Below, in pieces: positions 32,866 to 40,299 of a DNA stretch of 48,909 nucleotides (position 1 is the first letter of the stretch; the number at the start of each line of letters is the position of its first letter). Position numbers and translations under genes: made by a program. The stretch is from an uncultured Clostridia bacterium (GTDB lineage Bacteria > Bacillota > Clostridia > TANB77 > CAG-508): positions 1 through 48,909 of the forward strand of contig CALXAV010000001.1 of the NCBI GenBank assembly GCA_944386385.1. The letters are read 5' to 3'. The notes under the pieces were generated by a model. The model was not told where the DNA came from and did not search any database. It saw nothing but the letters and a program-made list of their open reading frames with translations.

Positions 32866-33444
32866 CTAAAAATTTGAAAACTCTTCATCTATATCCTCAA
32901 ACGTAAAATCACTTATTGGTTTATTTGTATTTGAAATAGCCGTATTATTATTTTCCAAATTTTGATTATCTGGAGTAATATTCGTTCCATTAGTTTCATC
33001 TACCTTGTTATCATCTTGAAATTCATCCAAGGCAAAATCATTATTTGTATTATTTAAATTATCCAAATTATTTTGATTACTATTATTAGAAGTATCAGGC
33101 AATTCATCTTCTATTGGAAGTGCAAAAAGTTGTTGGAACATTTGTCTATATGCACCAGTTGATGCCATATATGTACTTCTCCCTTTTTCTTCTGTATCGC
33201 AACCACCTGCTGGAACTTCTACTAAAATAGATTTTAGTTCTGGATCTTCTGTATCAACTATTTCATATGTTACAATAAAGCTAGCCTCATTTCTTGCATA
33301 ATGATAATTTTTTATCTCTCCTGGCTTTATTGCAATTTTATATTTTGCAAGTATAGGTAATAATGTGCTTACTATCTCATCTCTTTTTATCTTACCTAAT
33401 GGTATAATTTCATTCATAATATCTGAAATTTTATTATATATCAT
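32866..33444 (-). CDS. ERF-family single-strand annealing protein
   Basis: 192 aa. Starts MIYNKISDIMNEIIPLGKIK. LLPILAKYKIAIKPGEIKNY and the core GRSTYMASTGAYRQMFQQLF followed by ALPIEDELPD fit the ERF/DUF1071 annealing family. The last 70 residues are Asn/Asp rich and probably disordered. It pairs complementary ssDNA during phage or plasmid recombination, with the SSB and the ATPase of the same operon. Start overlaps the previous stop (TAATG). Confidence 0.8.
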   Translation of the reverse strand: MIYNKISDIMNEIIPLGKIKRDEIVSTLLPILAKYKIAIKPGEIKNYHYARNEASFIVTYEIVDTEDPELKSILVEVPAGGCDTEEKGRSTYMASTGAYRQMFQQLFALPIEDELPDTSNNSNQNNLDNLNNTNNDFALDEFQDDNKVDETNGTNITPDNQNLENNNTAISNTNKPISDFTFEDIDEEFSNF

Positions 33445-34028
33445 TATATATACCCTCCAATTTTTTTGATTTTTATTTTGGTTGATAATTCTAGAATATC
33501 TACATTTGAATCATTTTTTGTAAACTCATTAATTTTTATATATTTTTTATCTGAAATTCCTAAAACGATATATTGATATCCTATATTTTCTTTTTTTAGG
33601 ATAGGCAATGCTTTTTCTATTTCCTCTACGGTATAATTTGTATTTGCCCAATATGTATTACTCCAAATAATTAGAAAATATGTTTTTTCACCTTCGCTAA
33701 ATTCTTGAAATATATCTGCTTTTTGAAACATATCAATTGTTTTATGGTCTTTTTCTTTCATTTTATCTAATATATATCTTAATCCTCTATTCTCAATTAC
33801 CAAACCTACTTTATACTTATCTTTCTTCCTATTTTTCTTTTCAAAAACAGGTGTTAAATCTTCTTCTTTAAACCAATCATTTTTTCCAAAAAACACTTCT
33901 ACTAAATATTGGTTAAAGTAATAATCTTTTTCTTTAATTCTACCTAACACATTAGTATTTTCTTCATTAAATTCTTTTCCTTTACCTGAAATAATTACTA
34001 ATTCTCCTTTTTTAAATTTGTTCATCAT
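33444..34028 (-). CDS. protein with N-terminal SH3-like domain (194 aa)
   Basis: MMNKFKKGELVIISGKGKEF, then VEVFFGKNDWFKEEDLTPVF, is a small SH3-like barrel of the type found in DNA-associated proteins. The C-terminal domain (KYKVGLVIENRGLRYILDKM) is alpha/beta and unrecognised. It overlaps the upstream small membrane gene by ATGA and the ERF gene by one base. Confidence 0.6.
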   Translation of the reverse strand: MMNKFKKGELVIISGKGKEFNEENTNVLGRIKEKDYYFNQYLVEVFFGKNDWFKEEDLTPVFEKKNRKKDKYKVGLVIENRGLRYILDKMKEKDHKTIDMFQKADIFQEFSEGEKTYFLIIWSNTYWANTNYTVEEIEKALPILKKENIGYQYIVLGISDKKYIKINEFTKNDSNVDILELSTKIKIKKIGGYI

Positions 34029-34201
34029 ATAGCAATATTCCTTTTTAAAACTTCATCTATATTTAATAAGGTTTCTTTAATTTTGCTCTTGTTTTTTATG
34101 AAAAATTTATGTATAATTCTATATGTGAAGAAAAGGAAATTAATAATTAAATGGATTAATATTAATACGAATTTTTTTATAAATTTAACCATGTGTATCA
34201 T
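34025..34201 (-). CDS. small membrane protein (58 aa)
   Basis: Starts MIHMVKFIKKFVLILIHLII; the hydrophobic stretch through NFLFFTYRIIH is one membrane span, and the tail is basic then acidic. Either the first ATG or the fourth codon could be the start, since AAAGG is close to the first. It ends in ATGA overlap with the next gene, which supports that it is translated. Confidence 0.5.
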   Translation of the reverse strand: MIHMVKFIKKFVLILIHLIINFLFFTYRIIHKFFIKNKSKIKETLLNIDEVLKRNIAI

Positions 34202-34213
34202 ATCCTTTCTTTT

Positions 34214-34252
34214 ACAAAAATAATAGCAGTTCTAACGCATATTTAGACTGCT
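34214..34252 (-). terminator. intrinsic terminator after the RDF-like gene
   Basis: AGCAGTC...GAACTGCT hairpin overlapping the stop codon, with a T-rich tail. Confidence 0.55.
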
Positions 34253-35172
34253 TTTTTATTTTCTATATTACTTTCTTTTCTAGGCACAGCTCTTAAAATA
34301 TTATAATCTGTTAAAAATATGGTATTATTTTTATCTTTACTTAATTTTGTAATTTCAATTACTGTTCCTTTATTTAATTTTAATAAATCTTTTTTAGATG
34401 CTTGATTCATATGTACGATTGTTTTTTCTTTTTTGGGATTTTGAAGAACTAATTGTGGTATTTTTTGATTATTATAAACAATCATTTTTCCACCAATATA
34501 TTGAAATAAATTTTTATTTGTATTTTGACTTTTACTATTTTGATTTTGAGATAGTTTTTGTGGTAGGTTTTGCTTTGAATTTTTTGTGTTTTTAGGTGTT
34601 TTATTTTCATTTGAATCAATTAATTTTATATCTGGTACATATACTTTTCCAGATTTTCCAGTTTTTGCATTAAGCTGTAATAAAAAATAGCTTTTTGTTA
34701 TATCTACGCCTTTTTCTATCATTAAATTCAAATAATTTTCGATATACTTAATTCCCCTACTTTTTGTTGAATAGCACCAAATTCCTTTATCTAATGCTCC
34801 TTTTAGTCTAAAATATAGTCTTCCTACTTTTACACATTTACCTTCCATAAAATACTTGCAGTTTTCTTCATTACAAGTACATTCTTGTTTTCCCTCATTT
34901 CCTATGATTCTTGTTGCTTTTCCAAGATATCCTTTACATTTAAAATTCTTTGTATAAATCTCGTTTGTAACAATTATATTATCTATTGGCATAATTTCTA
35001 ATTGTGACGGATTTTCTTGTGTGACACTTTTAAATAATGCAACAGAATATTCAGATGTATAATTATCTAAATGAACATCAAAATAGCTTAAATTTCTAGG
35101 TGAGTTATTTTCTCTTTTATTCCCTGATCTAACATTTCCCAAAAAATCTTCTTTTTTAAATGGTAGCTTCAT
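34243..35172 (-). CDS. recombination directionality factor-like protein (phiC31 gp3 type)
   Basis: About 309 aa from the ATG after AAGGA. The N-terminal 180 residues follow the gp3-like pattern: SQLEIMPIDNIIVTNEIYTK, a four-Cys zinc site (ECTCNEENCKYFMEGKC), VGRLYFRLKGALDKGIWCYS and TKSRGIKYIENYL. Such proteins bind a serine integrase and switch it to excision. The C-terminus has an Asn/Gln-rich linker and a small beta domain (GTVIEITKLSKDKNNTIFLT). It is the only directionality-factor candidate for the recombinases at 1027-4106, though far from them. Confidence 0.55.
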   Translation of the reverse strand: MKLPFKKEDFLGNVRSGNKRENNSPRNLSYFDVHLDNYTSEYSVALFKSVTQENPSQLEIMPIDNIIVTNEIYTKNFKCKGYLGKATRIIGNEGKQECTCNEENCKYFMEGKCVKVGRLYFRLKGALDKGIWCYSTKSRGIKYIENYLNLMIEKGVDITKSYFLLQLNAKTGKSGKVYVPDIKLIDSNENKTPKNTKNSKQNLPQKLSQNQNSKSQNTNKNLFQYIGGKMIVYNNQKIPQLVLQNPKKEKTIVHMNQASKKDLLKLNKGTVIEITKLSKDKNNTIFLTDYNILRAVPRKESNIENKKAV

Positions 35173-35196
35173 ATTATTCATTCCTTTCTGTATTAT

Positions 35197-35436
35197 TTAT
35201 GCTACTTTCCTTTTTTCCATGTTACTATATAGGAAATCTGAAATCTCATAAACCAAATCTTTTCTTAAATCTTCTCTGAATTTTATTTGCTCATCTTTTA
35301 CTTCTACTATTTCTACTGGCAAATTTAATTTCATTACATCATCCATTTTTTCTTCTATTATCTCAACAATTTCTGATGCCAAGTCATTTCCTATTTTTTT
35401 CTTTTTCCTTCTTTTACTTTTAAAGTTAATTCTCAA
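35197..35436 (-). CDS. small charged protein, first gene of the long operon
   Basis: 79 aa, TTG start after AAAGGAGG. Starts with a very basic patch (RINFKSKRRKKKKIGNDLAS), then acidic helices (EIVEIIEEKMDDVMKL). Unknown function. It follows the structured leader. Confidence 0.6.
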   Translation of the reverse strand: MRINFKSKRRKKKKIGNDLASEIVEIIEEKMDDVMKLNLPVEIVEVKDEQIKFREDLRKDLVYEISDFLYSNMEKRKVA

Positions 35437-35868
35437 TATTTTACCTCCTTTTATATAAATTCTCTTAAACTTTAAGAGTCGTATTCAAAATAAATTAACT
35501 TTAACCTCCTTCCTTTAAAATAAAAAAAAGAAGTCAAGTATATAAATGAAATTATTAGGGGATTCTTTTTCTCATTTATACTTCTTGCCTTCTTATTTCT
35601 TAATTTTAAGCACACTAATACAAGGACTGTTATTTTGTATTGGTGTAACTTTACCAATTATACTTGCTTAAAACGCAAGTCATGCTAATTTTATTAGCTA
35701 TAACCTAGTTTTTCTAGGTGGAATAACTATTTATAGATTGACCTTATAAATAGTTACTTTTTTTGAATACATCTATATTATAATTGATTTTTTAGCCTAA
35801 AAAAATATAATCAATAAATATTTTTTTTATTGATTATATATGGATTTTTAAGCATTTTATTGTCCAAC
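35437..35868 (-). ncRNA. structured leader of the long operon (intergenic region)
   Basis: No gene is supported here. A -10 box TATAAT (35777-35782) on the minus strand would start a leader of about 330 nt. Hairpins in order: 35725-35755, 35703-35719, 35684-35698, 35662-35680, 35639-35658 or the alternative 35615-35642, a terminator-like stem 35530-35585 with eight T, and 35462-35478. The first four could equally form in a plus-strand RNA ending in the T-run at 35757-35764. Such an array before an operon with many internal terminators could be an attenuator or an antitermination RNA. Confidence 0.5.
35806..35843 (-). terminator. intrinsic terminator of the repressor gene
   Basis: ATAATCAATAAA/TTTATTGATTAT inverted repeat followed by seven T on the minus strand, 25 bp after the repressor stop. 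Confidence 0.8.
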
Positions 35869-36213
35869 TTACTTTTCTTTTGCAATTTCTTGTGATAGAG
35901 CTTTGGCATAATTTACAAATCTTTCTATCTTGTCTTTATCATCTATTTCCTTTAACATGATTTTAAACTCATCTATATATTTATCTTTTTTGATATTTTC
36001 TGTTTCTATATCATTTAAAAGCATAAAGTCTAAAGACATTTCTAAAGCATTTGCTATATTTAGCATATTCTTTAAACTTGCTACTTTATTCCCACTTTCT
36101 ATTCCAGATAAATAGCCAACAGAAATTTCTGCTTTTTCAGCTAACATCTCTTGTGTCATACCTTTTAACTTTCTTTGGTTTGCAATTCTTCTACCAATTT
36201 CTTTTAAATTCAT
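35869..36213 (-). CDS. Cro/CI-type helix-turn-helix repressor
   Basis: 114 aa, AGAGGAG site. The XRE domain is clear: MNLKEIGRRIANQRKLKGMT, then QEMLAEKAEISVGYLSGIES and GNKVASLKNMLNIANALEMS. The C-terminal 50 residues are helical and likely dimerise. It sits directly upstream of the long operon and is divergent from an orphan gene, the classical place for an element repressor. It probably controls the operon leader promoter and its own. Confidence 0.9.
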   Translation of the reverse strand: MNLKEIGRRIANQRKLKGMTQEMLAEKAEISVGYLSGIESGNKVASLKNMLNIANALEMSLDFMLLNDIETENIKKDKYIDEFKIMLKEIDDKDKIERFVNYAKALSQEIAKEK

Positions 36214-36344
36214 TACTATTACTCCTCTACTGTTACTTGATATAAGTATATTATGATAGAAAAATTTTTAACATATACTATTTTTATTTTAGATAATTAT
36301 AGTAAAATAATATTTAATGTGTTATACTAATTTTAAATATATAC

Positions 36345-36372
36345 TTGCATTTTATTTCATATGTGCTATTAT
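36345..36372 (+). promoter_or_regulatory. promoter of the 160-aa orphan
   Basis: TTGCAT, 16 bp, TATTAT. It lies across an upstream in-frame ATG (36361), which excludes that ATG as the start. Confidence 0.55.
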
Positions 36373-36399
36373 GTTTATCGTAAAAGAAGGTGGAAACTT

Positions 36400-36882
36400 A
36401 TGAGTCCAATAATTGAAATAAATAATATTGACCTTTTACCACAAGAAAAGCTCTCTATTTTAAGAGATAATCTTGGCAAAACCGATACTTTTTCATTATG
36501 TTTAAAGACAAATGATATGCTATCAAATAATTTAAAATTCAAACTTAATTTTATAATTATTGATTCTATCCCTATTTTTATCTTAATGTTAAAGTGTAAT
36601 AAAAATATCTACAAATGTTTAATTAGTTTAGAAATAACGAAAGAATACACTTATTTGAAAAATCTAATGAAATTACCCTCTTTTAATTTATTTATTTTTT
36701 CTGATAAAAAAATGATTACTGTTAAAAAAATCAAGAATAAAAAAAATGAAGAAATATTAAAATTGATGGATTCTATTGAAGATATAAATATTCATGCAAC
36801 TTTAAAAGAGGTTAATGATGCAAAAAATAAGCTTCTTGAAATGTATAATAATAAAATGCTTTGGAAGTTAAAATACTTATAA
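36400..36882 (+). CDS. orphan protein of unknown function (160 aa)
   Basis: Starts MSPIIEINNIDLLPQEKLSI, the ATG after AGAAGGTGG. Alternating strands and helices (KLNFIIIDSIPIFILMLKCN) and a helical C-terminus (KEVNDAKNKLLEMYNNKML). No family recognised. It is divergent from the Cro/CI repressor, a position often used for lysogeny or immunity genes of elements. Confidence 0.6.
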   Translation: MSPIIEINNIDLLPQEKLSILRDNLGKTDTFSLCLKTNDMLSNNLKFKLNFIIIDSIPIFILMLKCNKNIYKCLISLEITKEYTYLKNLMKLPSFNLFIFSDKKMITVKKIKNKKNEEILKLMDSIEDINIHATLKEVNDAKNKLLEMYNNKMLWKLKYL

Positions 36883-36893
36883 TAGTAATATAG

Positions 36894-36931
36894 AAAAATA
36901 TCACCATTCAAACAATAATGATGATATTTTC
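36894..36931. terminator. bidirectional terminator
   Basis: GAAAAATATCACCATT pairs with AATGATGATATTTTCC between two convergent genes. Confidence 0.75.
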
Positions 36932-36938
36932 CTTGCAA

Positions 36939-37325
36939 TTATTCAGCTTTTCTAACAGCAACTGGTTCATATACTCCTCTTGTAACAAGAGCAAGAAAAT
37001 CGTCAATGCTCATTTCTGTCTTGAAACAATGTGTAGTACACTTATCACAACCTATAAACTGCGAAGCATATCTATCTAAAGTATTAGGTCCTTCTTCAAA
37101 ATGATTAAGTCTAACAAACTTTCTTTTTGCTTCGTTATACCTGAAATCAACTTGGGTTATATTGTAGTTTTTTTCGATTGTGATAATAATGCTTGATAAG
37201 TCCTCTGTTTCTTCAAGAATCTTTTTGGATTCTTCTTCAAAGAAATTCTTTTCTTTTAGAGTTTCTTTTACTATTCCGAGTTCTATTTCTTCCCTTTGCC
37301 GTTTTAACTCTGATAATTTGCTCAT
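36939..37325 (-). CDS. orphan protein with a three-Cys motif (128 aa)
   Basis: AAGGAGG site. An N-terminal coiled coil (SKLSELKRQREEIELGIVKE), then a strand-rich middle, and the motif FIGCDKCTTHCFKTE near residue 95. Three Cys and a nearby His could hold zinc or iron. Ends YEPVAVRKAE. Not recognised. Stands alone with its own promoter and terminator, like the other less AT-biased orphans. Confidence 0.7.
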   Translation of the reverse strand: MSKLSELKRQREEIELGIVKETLKEKNFFEEESKKILEETEDLSSIIITIEKNYNITQVDFRYNEAKRKFVRLNHFEEGPNTLDRYASQFIGCDKCTTHCFKTEMSIDDFLALVTRGVYEPVAVRKAE

Positions 37326-37433
37326 TTTTTGTTCCTCCTTGTCATTCGACTCTTTAATAAATTGTTTTTGTGTTTCATATATCTTGAACTGCTCTATTAT
37401 TAAAGCAGGAAAACAAAAATTACATTACATACT

Positions 37434-37462
37434 ATTTTAGCATATTTTTATGTATTTTTCAA
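37434..37462 (-). promoter_or_regulatory. promoter of the 128-aa orphan
   Basis: TTGAAA, 17 bp, TAAAAT on the minus strand. Confidence 0.65.
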
Positions 37463-37503
37463 ACTATGTGTTTTTATAATAGTTATCTAAATCTCCCGAT
37501 TAC

Positions 37504-37532
37504 TTGAAAAATCACCTAAAATCGTGTAAAAT
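37504..37532 (+). promoter_or_regulatory. promoter of the 192-aa orphan
   Basis: TTGAAA, 17 bp, TAAAAT. A short palindromic stretch (TAGTTATAACTA) lies in the leader. Confidence 0.65.
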
Positions 37533-37600
37533 ATATATGTTACACGAAAACTTTTGATTCATTCTAGTTATAACTAGAAATTAAGATTAGGAGGTCTTTT

Positions 37601-38179
37601 ATGATGAACCAAGATGAAATTCGGAAATTAAAACCAAGTTACTGGGTAACTTATCTTTTCCCTTCAGGTGCAGATGTACCATTACCTATTTCATGTTTCT
37701 TTTCAAAGGCACATGAAATAGATGTTGATACATTTGACATCACCTTCATACCTGAAGAAGCAAAGAAAGCTATTGGTTTACTTGTATCTTATGGCTTCTT
37801 GAACACCAATACAGCAATGGTTTTGAGTGAACTTCGGATATTTAAAGGTCTTAAACTTTTAACCTTCAAAGAAGCAAAAGAGATGTTTCCTGATGCTACT
37901 TTTTATCCAAGTCTTGATGAACTGCTGGGGACTGGTTTCACTTATGATGAGCTAAAAGGGCAAATTCTTTCAAAAGATAATTTGCCGAGTCAGTATTCAA
38001 AATTTATTGAAACTTGCAAAGAACTAAATATTTCAAATTATGATGATGCTTTAGCTTACATTCATGACGAGAATCGCTCAAATTCAGATATTTCTTTAAA
38101 AGGAATGGTATTAGTACCGAATGGAAAATATCCTGAATATCTCCACAACACAGACTTTGTCATCTTGACCGAAGACTAA
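37601..38179 (+). CDS. orphan protein of unknown function (192 aa)
   Basis: Starts MMNQDEIRKLKPSYWVTYLF after AGGAGG. Soluble, with FIPEEAKKAIGLLVSYGFLN and a C-terminal GMVLVPNGKYPEYLHNTDFV. Codon use is noticeably less AT-rich. No family recognised. Own promoter and a strong terminator. Confidence 0.72.
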   Translation: MMNQDEIRKLKPSYWVTYLFPSGADVPLPISCFFSKAHEIDVDTFDITFIPEEAKKAIGLLVSYGFLNTNTAMVLSELRIFKGLKLLTFKEAKEMFPDATFYPSLDELLGTGFTYDELKGQILSKDNLPSQYSKFIETCKELNISNYDDALAYIHDENRSNSDISLKGMVLVPNGKYPEYLHNTDFVILTED

Positions 38180-38191
38180 TCAAAAAAAACT

Positions 38192-38229
38192 GACCAGTAG
38201 TGCTTGTCGCTACTGGTCGAACTCTTTTT
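38192..38229 (+). terminator. intrinsic terminator
   Basis: Perfect GACCAGTAG/CTACTGGTC stem with a T-run, 13 bp after the stop. Confidence 0.85.
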
Positions 38230-39007
38230 ATATACTAAAATTTAAAACTAATGGTAAATGGTCTGAAATATTAGTATCAATAACTTTAAAATCATTTACT
38301 TTTACTTTATTATTTACAAAAATATAATCACATACTAAATTTCCTTTATCTAATCCATCATCAAATTTAGGTCTAGTAGATTTTATATTATATTTTTCAA
38401 TTAGATTTATCATTTCTTTAGATAACATTTCAATGCTTTTGGTATTTGGTAATAAATTAAAATCTCCTGCTACAATGCTAGGTATATCATATCTTATATG
38501 TGACAAAATTTTTTCCATTTGCAAAATAGTTCTATCATCATCTTTTTTATCTTTGTTCCAACACCCATGTATATCTATAACCTGCAATTTTGTACCTTCT
38601 ACATCTAAAATTACATCAATAAATGCTCTTGGATGATCTTCTTTTCTAAAATTTGTTGTATCTGAAAATTCTGAATATTCTTTATAGTAAAAAACATTAG
38701 CAGCATTTATTATCGGAAATTTTGATAATATTTCATTTCCTTGCTCTGTCATTCCTCCAAAATCTCTTTTAATTATATTATTTTTTATATGATGTTTTGC
38801 ATACCATAAAGGTCCAAAAAAGCTATATTTAAAATTAGTATTAGATTTTATAACATTACTACTATCATATCTATCATAAACTAAATCATCTTTTTTTCTC
38901 ATAACTTCCTGAAATGCTACAATATCACATTGTTCTTCTTTTATTAACTTAATTACATCTTTACTATTATCTAGTTTTATTCCTAAATTTAAATTTAATA
39001 ATTTCAA
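38228..39007 (-). CDS. endonuclease/exonuclease/phosphatase (EEP) family hydrolase
   Basis: 259 aa, TTG start after GAGG. Family motifs in order: LNLNLG, CDIVAFQEV (Glu), VIDIHGCWN, IVAGDFNLLP (Asp, Asn), LVCDYIFVNN and ISDHLPLVLN (catalytic His). All metal and catalytic residues are present. It could cleave DNA, phospholipids or other phosphodiesters. No signal peptide, so it is cytosolic. It heads a two-gene group with a GNAT gene. Confidence 0.87.
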   Translation of the reverse strand: MKLLNLNLGIKLDNSKDVIKLIKEEQCDIVAFQEVMRKKDDLVYDRYDSSNVIKSNTNFKYSFFGPLWYAKHHIKNNIIKRDFGGMTEQGNEILSKFPIINAANVFYYKEYSEFSDTTNFRKEDHPRAFIDVILDVEGTKLQVIDIHGCWNKDKKDDDRTILQMEKILSHIRYDIPSIVAGDFNLLPNTKSIEMLSKEMINLIEKYNIKSTRPKFDDGLDKGNLVCDYIFVNNKVKVNDFKVIDTNISDHLPLVLNFSI

Positions 39008-39033
39008 ACTTTTTTCCTCTTTTCAATTTAATC

Positions 39034-39468
39034 TTATTTTAATCTTTTCTTTAAGAAATATTCTATTGTACCTGGAGGGCAGTCTTCAAATTGAGCATAT
39101 ACTTCATATCCTTTTTTCTCATAAAATCCTCTTGCTTGGAAATTCCATGTTTCCATTCTGATTCCAGTTAAATTTTTGTTTTTTGCTAATTCTTCTATTT
39201 TTTCTATTAGCATTGTTCCAACATGCTTATTTCTATATTTTTCATCTATCCATAGTTCTTCTAAAAAATACCAATCAAATTGAATTATTCCTGTTGCTCC
39301 TCCTACTAATTTTCCATCATCATATACTGCAAAATTATAATAATCATCTTCTGGAATATCACCTAGATTATCTTTCATCCATTGACATTTGCTTTTATTA
39401 AATTTTCTTAAATTTGTCCTTATTATTTTATCAAATTCTTCATCTTTATTACTTTTTATTTTTAACAT
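39034..39468 (-). CDS. GNAT family N-acetyltransferase
   Basis: 144 aa, TAGGAG site. ELWIDEKYRNKHVGTMLIEK holds the acetyl-CoA loop, and GIRMETWNFQARGFYEKKGY the C-terminal fold. It resembles small GNATs that act on free amines, perhaps aminoglycoside- or polyamine-like. Substrate unknown. Confidence 0.87.
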   Translation of the reverse strand: MLKIKSNKDEEFDKIIRTNLRKFNKSKCQWMKDNLGDIPEDDYYNFAVYDDGKLVGGATGIIQFDWYFLEELWIDEKYRNKHVGTMLIEKIEELAKNKNLTGIRMETWNFQARGFYEKKGYEVYAQFEDCPPGTIEYFLKKRLK

Positions 39469-39577
39469 TAAATTGCATCTCCTAATTATATATTTGTTAT
39501 TTCAAAGTAATAATAACATAGAAAACTAATATTATCAATATTAGCAAAATTTAGTAAAATTTTTCTGTAAGTAGCAT

Positions 39578-39606
39578 TTGACAGAGTATGAAAAATATGC
39601 TATTAT
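39578..39606 (+). promoter_or_regulatory. strong promoter of a small RNA
   Basis: TTGACA (perfect -35), 17 bp, TATTAT. No open frame with a ribosome binding site follows before the terminator at 39658. Confidence 0.75.
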
Positions 39607-39612
39607 ATAAAT

Positions 39613-39690
39613 ACATTAAGCAATGTACTCTGGTTCGGCTTGTGTATATTGTTTATCGTAGATGTAACTGTAACTACATCTACTTTTTTT
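39613..39690 (+). ncRNA. candidate antisense small RNA for the 36-aa peptide gene
   Basis: About 78 nt between the promoter at 39578-39606 and the terminator at 39658-39690. It contains GTTCGGCTTGTGT (39633-39645), the same 13 bases as 39846-39858, which lie next to the start codon of a minus-strand peptide gene. The RNA is therefore exactly complementary to codons 2-6 of that message, and with one bulged base the pairing continues into the AUG. This predicts block of translation initiation. Confidence 0.65.
39658..39690 (+). terminator. terminator of the small RNA
   Basis: GTAGATGTA/TACATCTAC stem followed by seven T. Confidence 0.85.
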
Positions 39691-39694
39691 ATGT

Positions 39695-39730
39695 AAAAAA
39701 GTGAGGAAATCCTGTAACAAATTTCCTCAC
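39695..39730 (-). terminator. terminator of the 36-aa peptide gene
   Basis: GTGAGGAAAT/ATTTCCTCAC stem followed by six T on the minus strand. Confidence 0.85.
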
Positions 39731-39750
39731 TCGACTATGTATGACAACAA

Positions 39751-39861
39751 TTAGTCTTTACTCTTTTTGTATTCTTCAAGTTTTGATTGAAGTTTGTTGT
39801 TCTTATCTCTTTCAGCTAAAAGTTTTTCAATCAAATCTCGAATAAGTTCGGCTTGTGTCAT
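39751..39861 (-). CDS. 36-aa coiled-coil peptide, probable antisense-RNA target
   Basis: MTQAELIRDLIEKLLAERDK, then NNKLQSKLEEYKKSKD. It is an amphipathic charged helix, not a membrane peptide. A run of five G lies before the start, and an in-frame terminator follows. The first codons are perfectly complementary to the adjacent small RNA on the other strand. The arrangement (convergent, direct repeat in DNA, separate terminators) is that of type I toxin-antitoxin or Fst-like loci, but the peptide type is unusual for a toxin. Codon use is less AT-biased than its neighbours. Confidence 0.65.
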   Translation of the reverse strand: MTQAELIRDLIEKLLAERDKNNKLQSKLEEYKKSKD

Positions 39862-39926
39862 ATCATTTATCCCCCTTTCCGTCCTTATGTAAAAGACTAC
39901 CTTTTGACAAGAAAGGTTGATAATAT

Positions 39927-39953
39927 ATTATAATATTTCATCAACTTATTCAA
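39927..39953 (-). promoter_or_regulatory. promoter of the 36-aa peptide gene
   Basis: TTGAAT with TATAAT 15 bp away or TAATAT 17 bp away, on the minus strand. Confidence 0.5.
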
Positions 39954-39987
39954 GCGAACAAAATAAGATTTATTTAATTATATAAAC

Positions 39988-40299
39988 TTATACTAAAATC
40001 TCTATAATATCACAAATATTTATATTCTCTACTTCATTAATTTGAATTTTCTTTTTTATATAGTCAATATTTGTTACAAATCCTTTAATTTCACTATATC
40101 TTCCATTTTTATAATATTTTAGTTTTACGCATTTTCCATTTTCTATTTGATTAAATTTATTGTTTAATTCAAATAAAGTATCTTCAGATAAATCTTTCTT
40201 TGCTTCATATTCTATTTCTTTCTCCCTCAAAGCCTCTTGTAATCCTTTTAGTGCATCAAATGGAAGAAATTGTTTTGCCCTTGCTACTCTATTAACCAC
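39988..40299 (-). CDS. YolD-like protein
   Basis: 103 aa, GTG start after AGGAGG. RVARAKQFLPFDALKGLQEA then LREKEIEYE is the hallmark of the YolD family, which goes with Y-family polymerases of the UvrX type in Firmicutes elements. Its exact role is unknown but is tied to the SOS response. It overlaps the polymerase gene end by 8 bp. Confidence 0.88.
   Translation of the reverse strand: MVNRVARAKQFLPFDALKGLQEALREKEIEYEAKKDLSEDTLFELNNKFNQIENGKCVKLKYYKNGRYSEIKGFVTNIDYIKKKIQINEVENINICDIIEILV

Noticed and set aside
35472-35657. A 61-codon minus-strand frame in the leader region
   Set aside because: No ribosome binding site, and it runs through the strong hairpins and terminator of the leader. 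The structure explains the sequence better.
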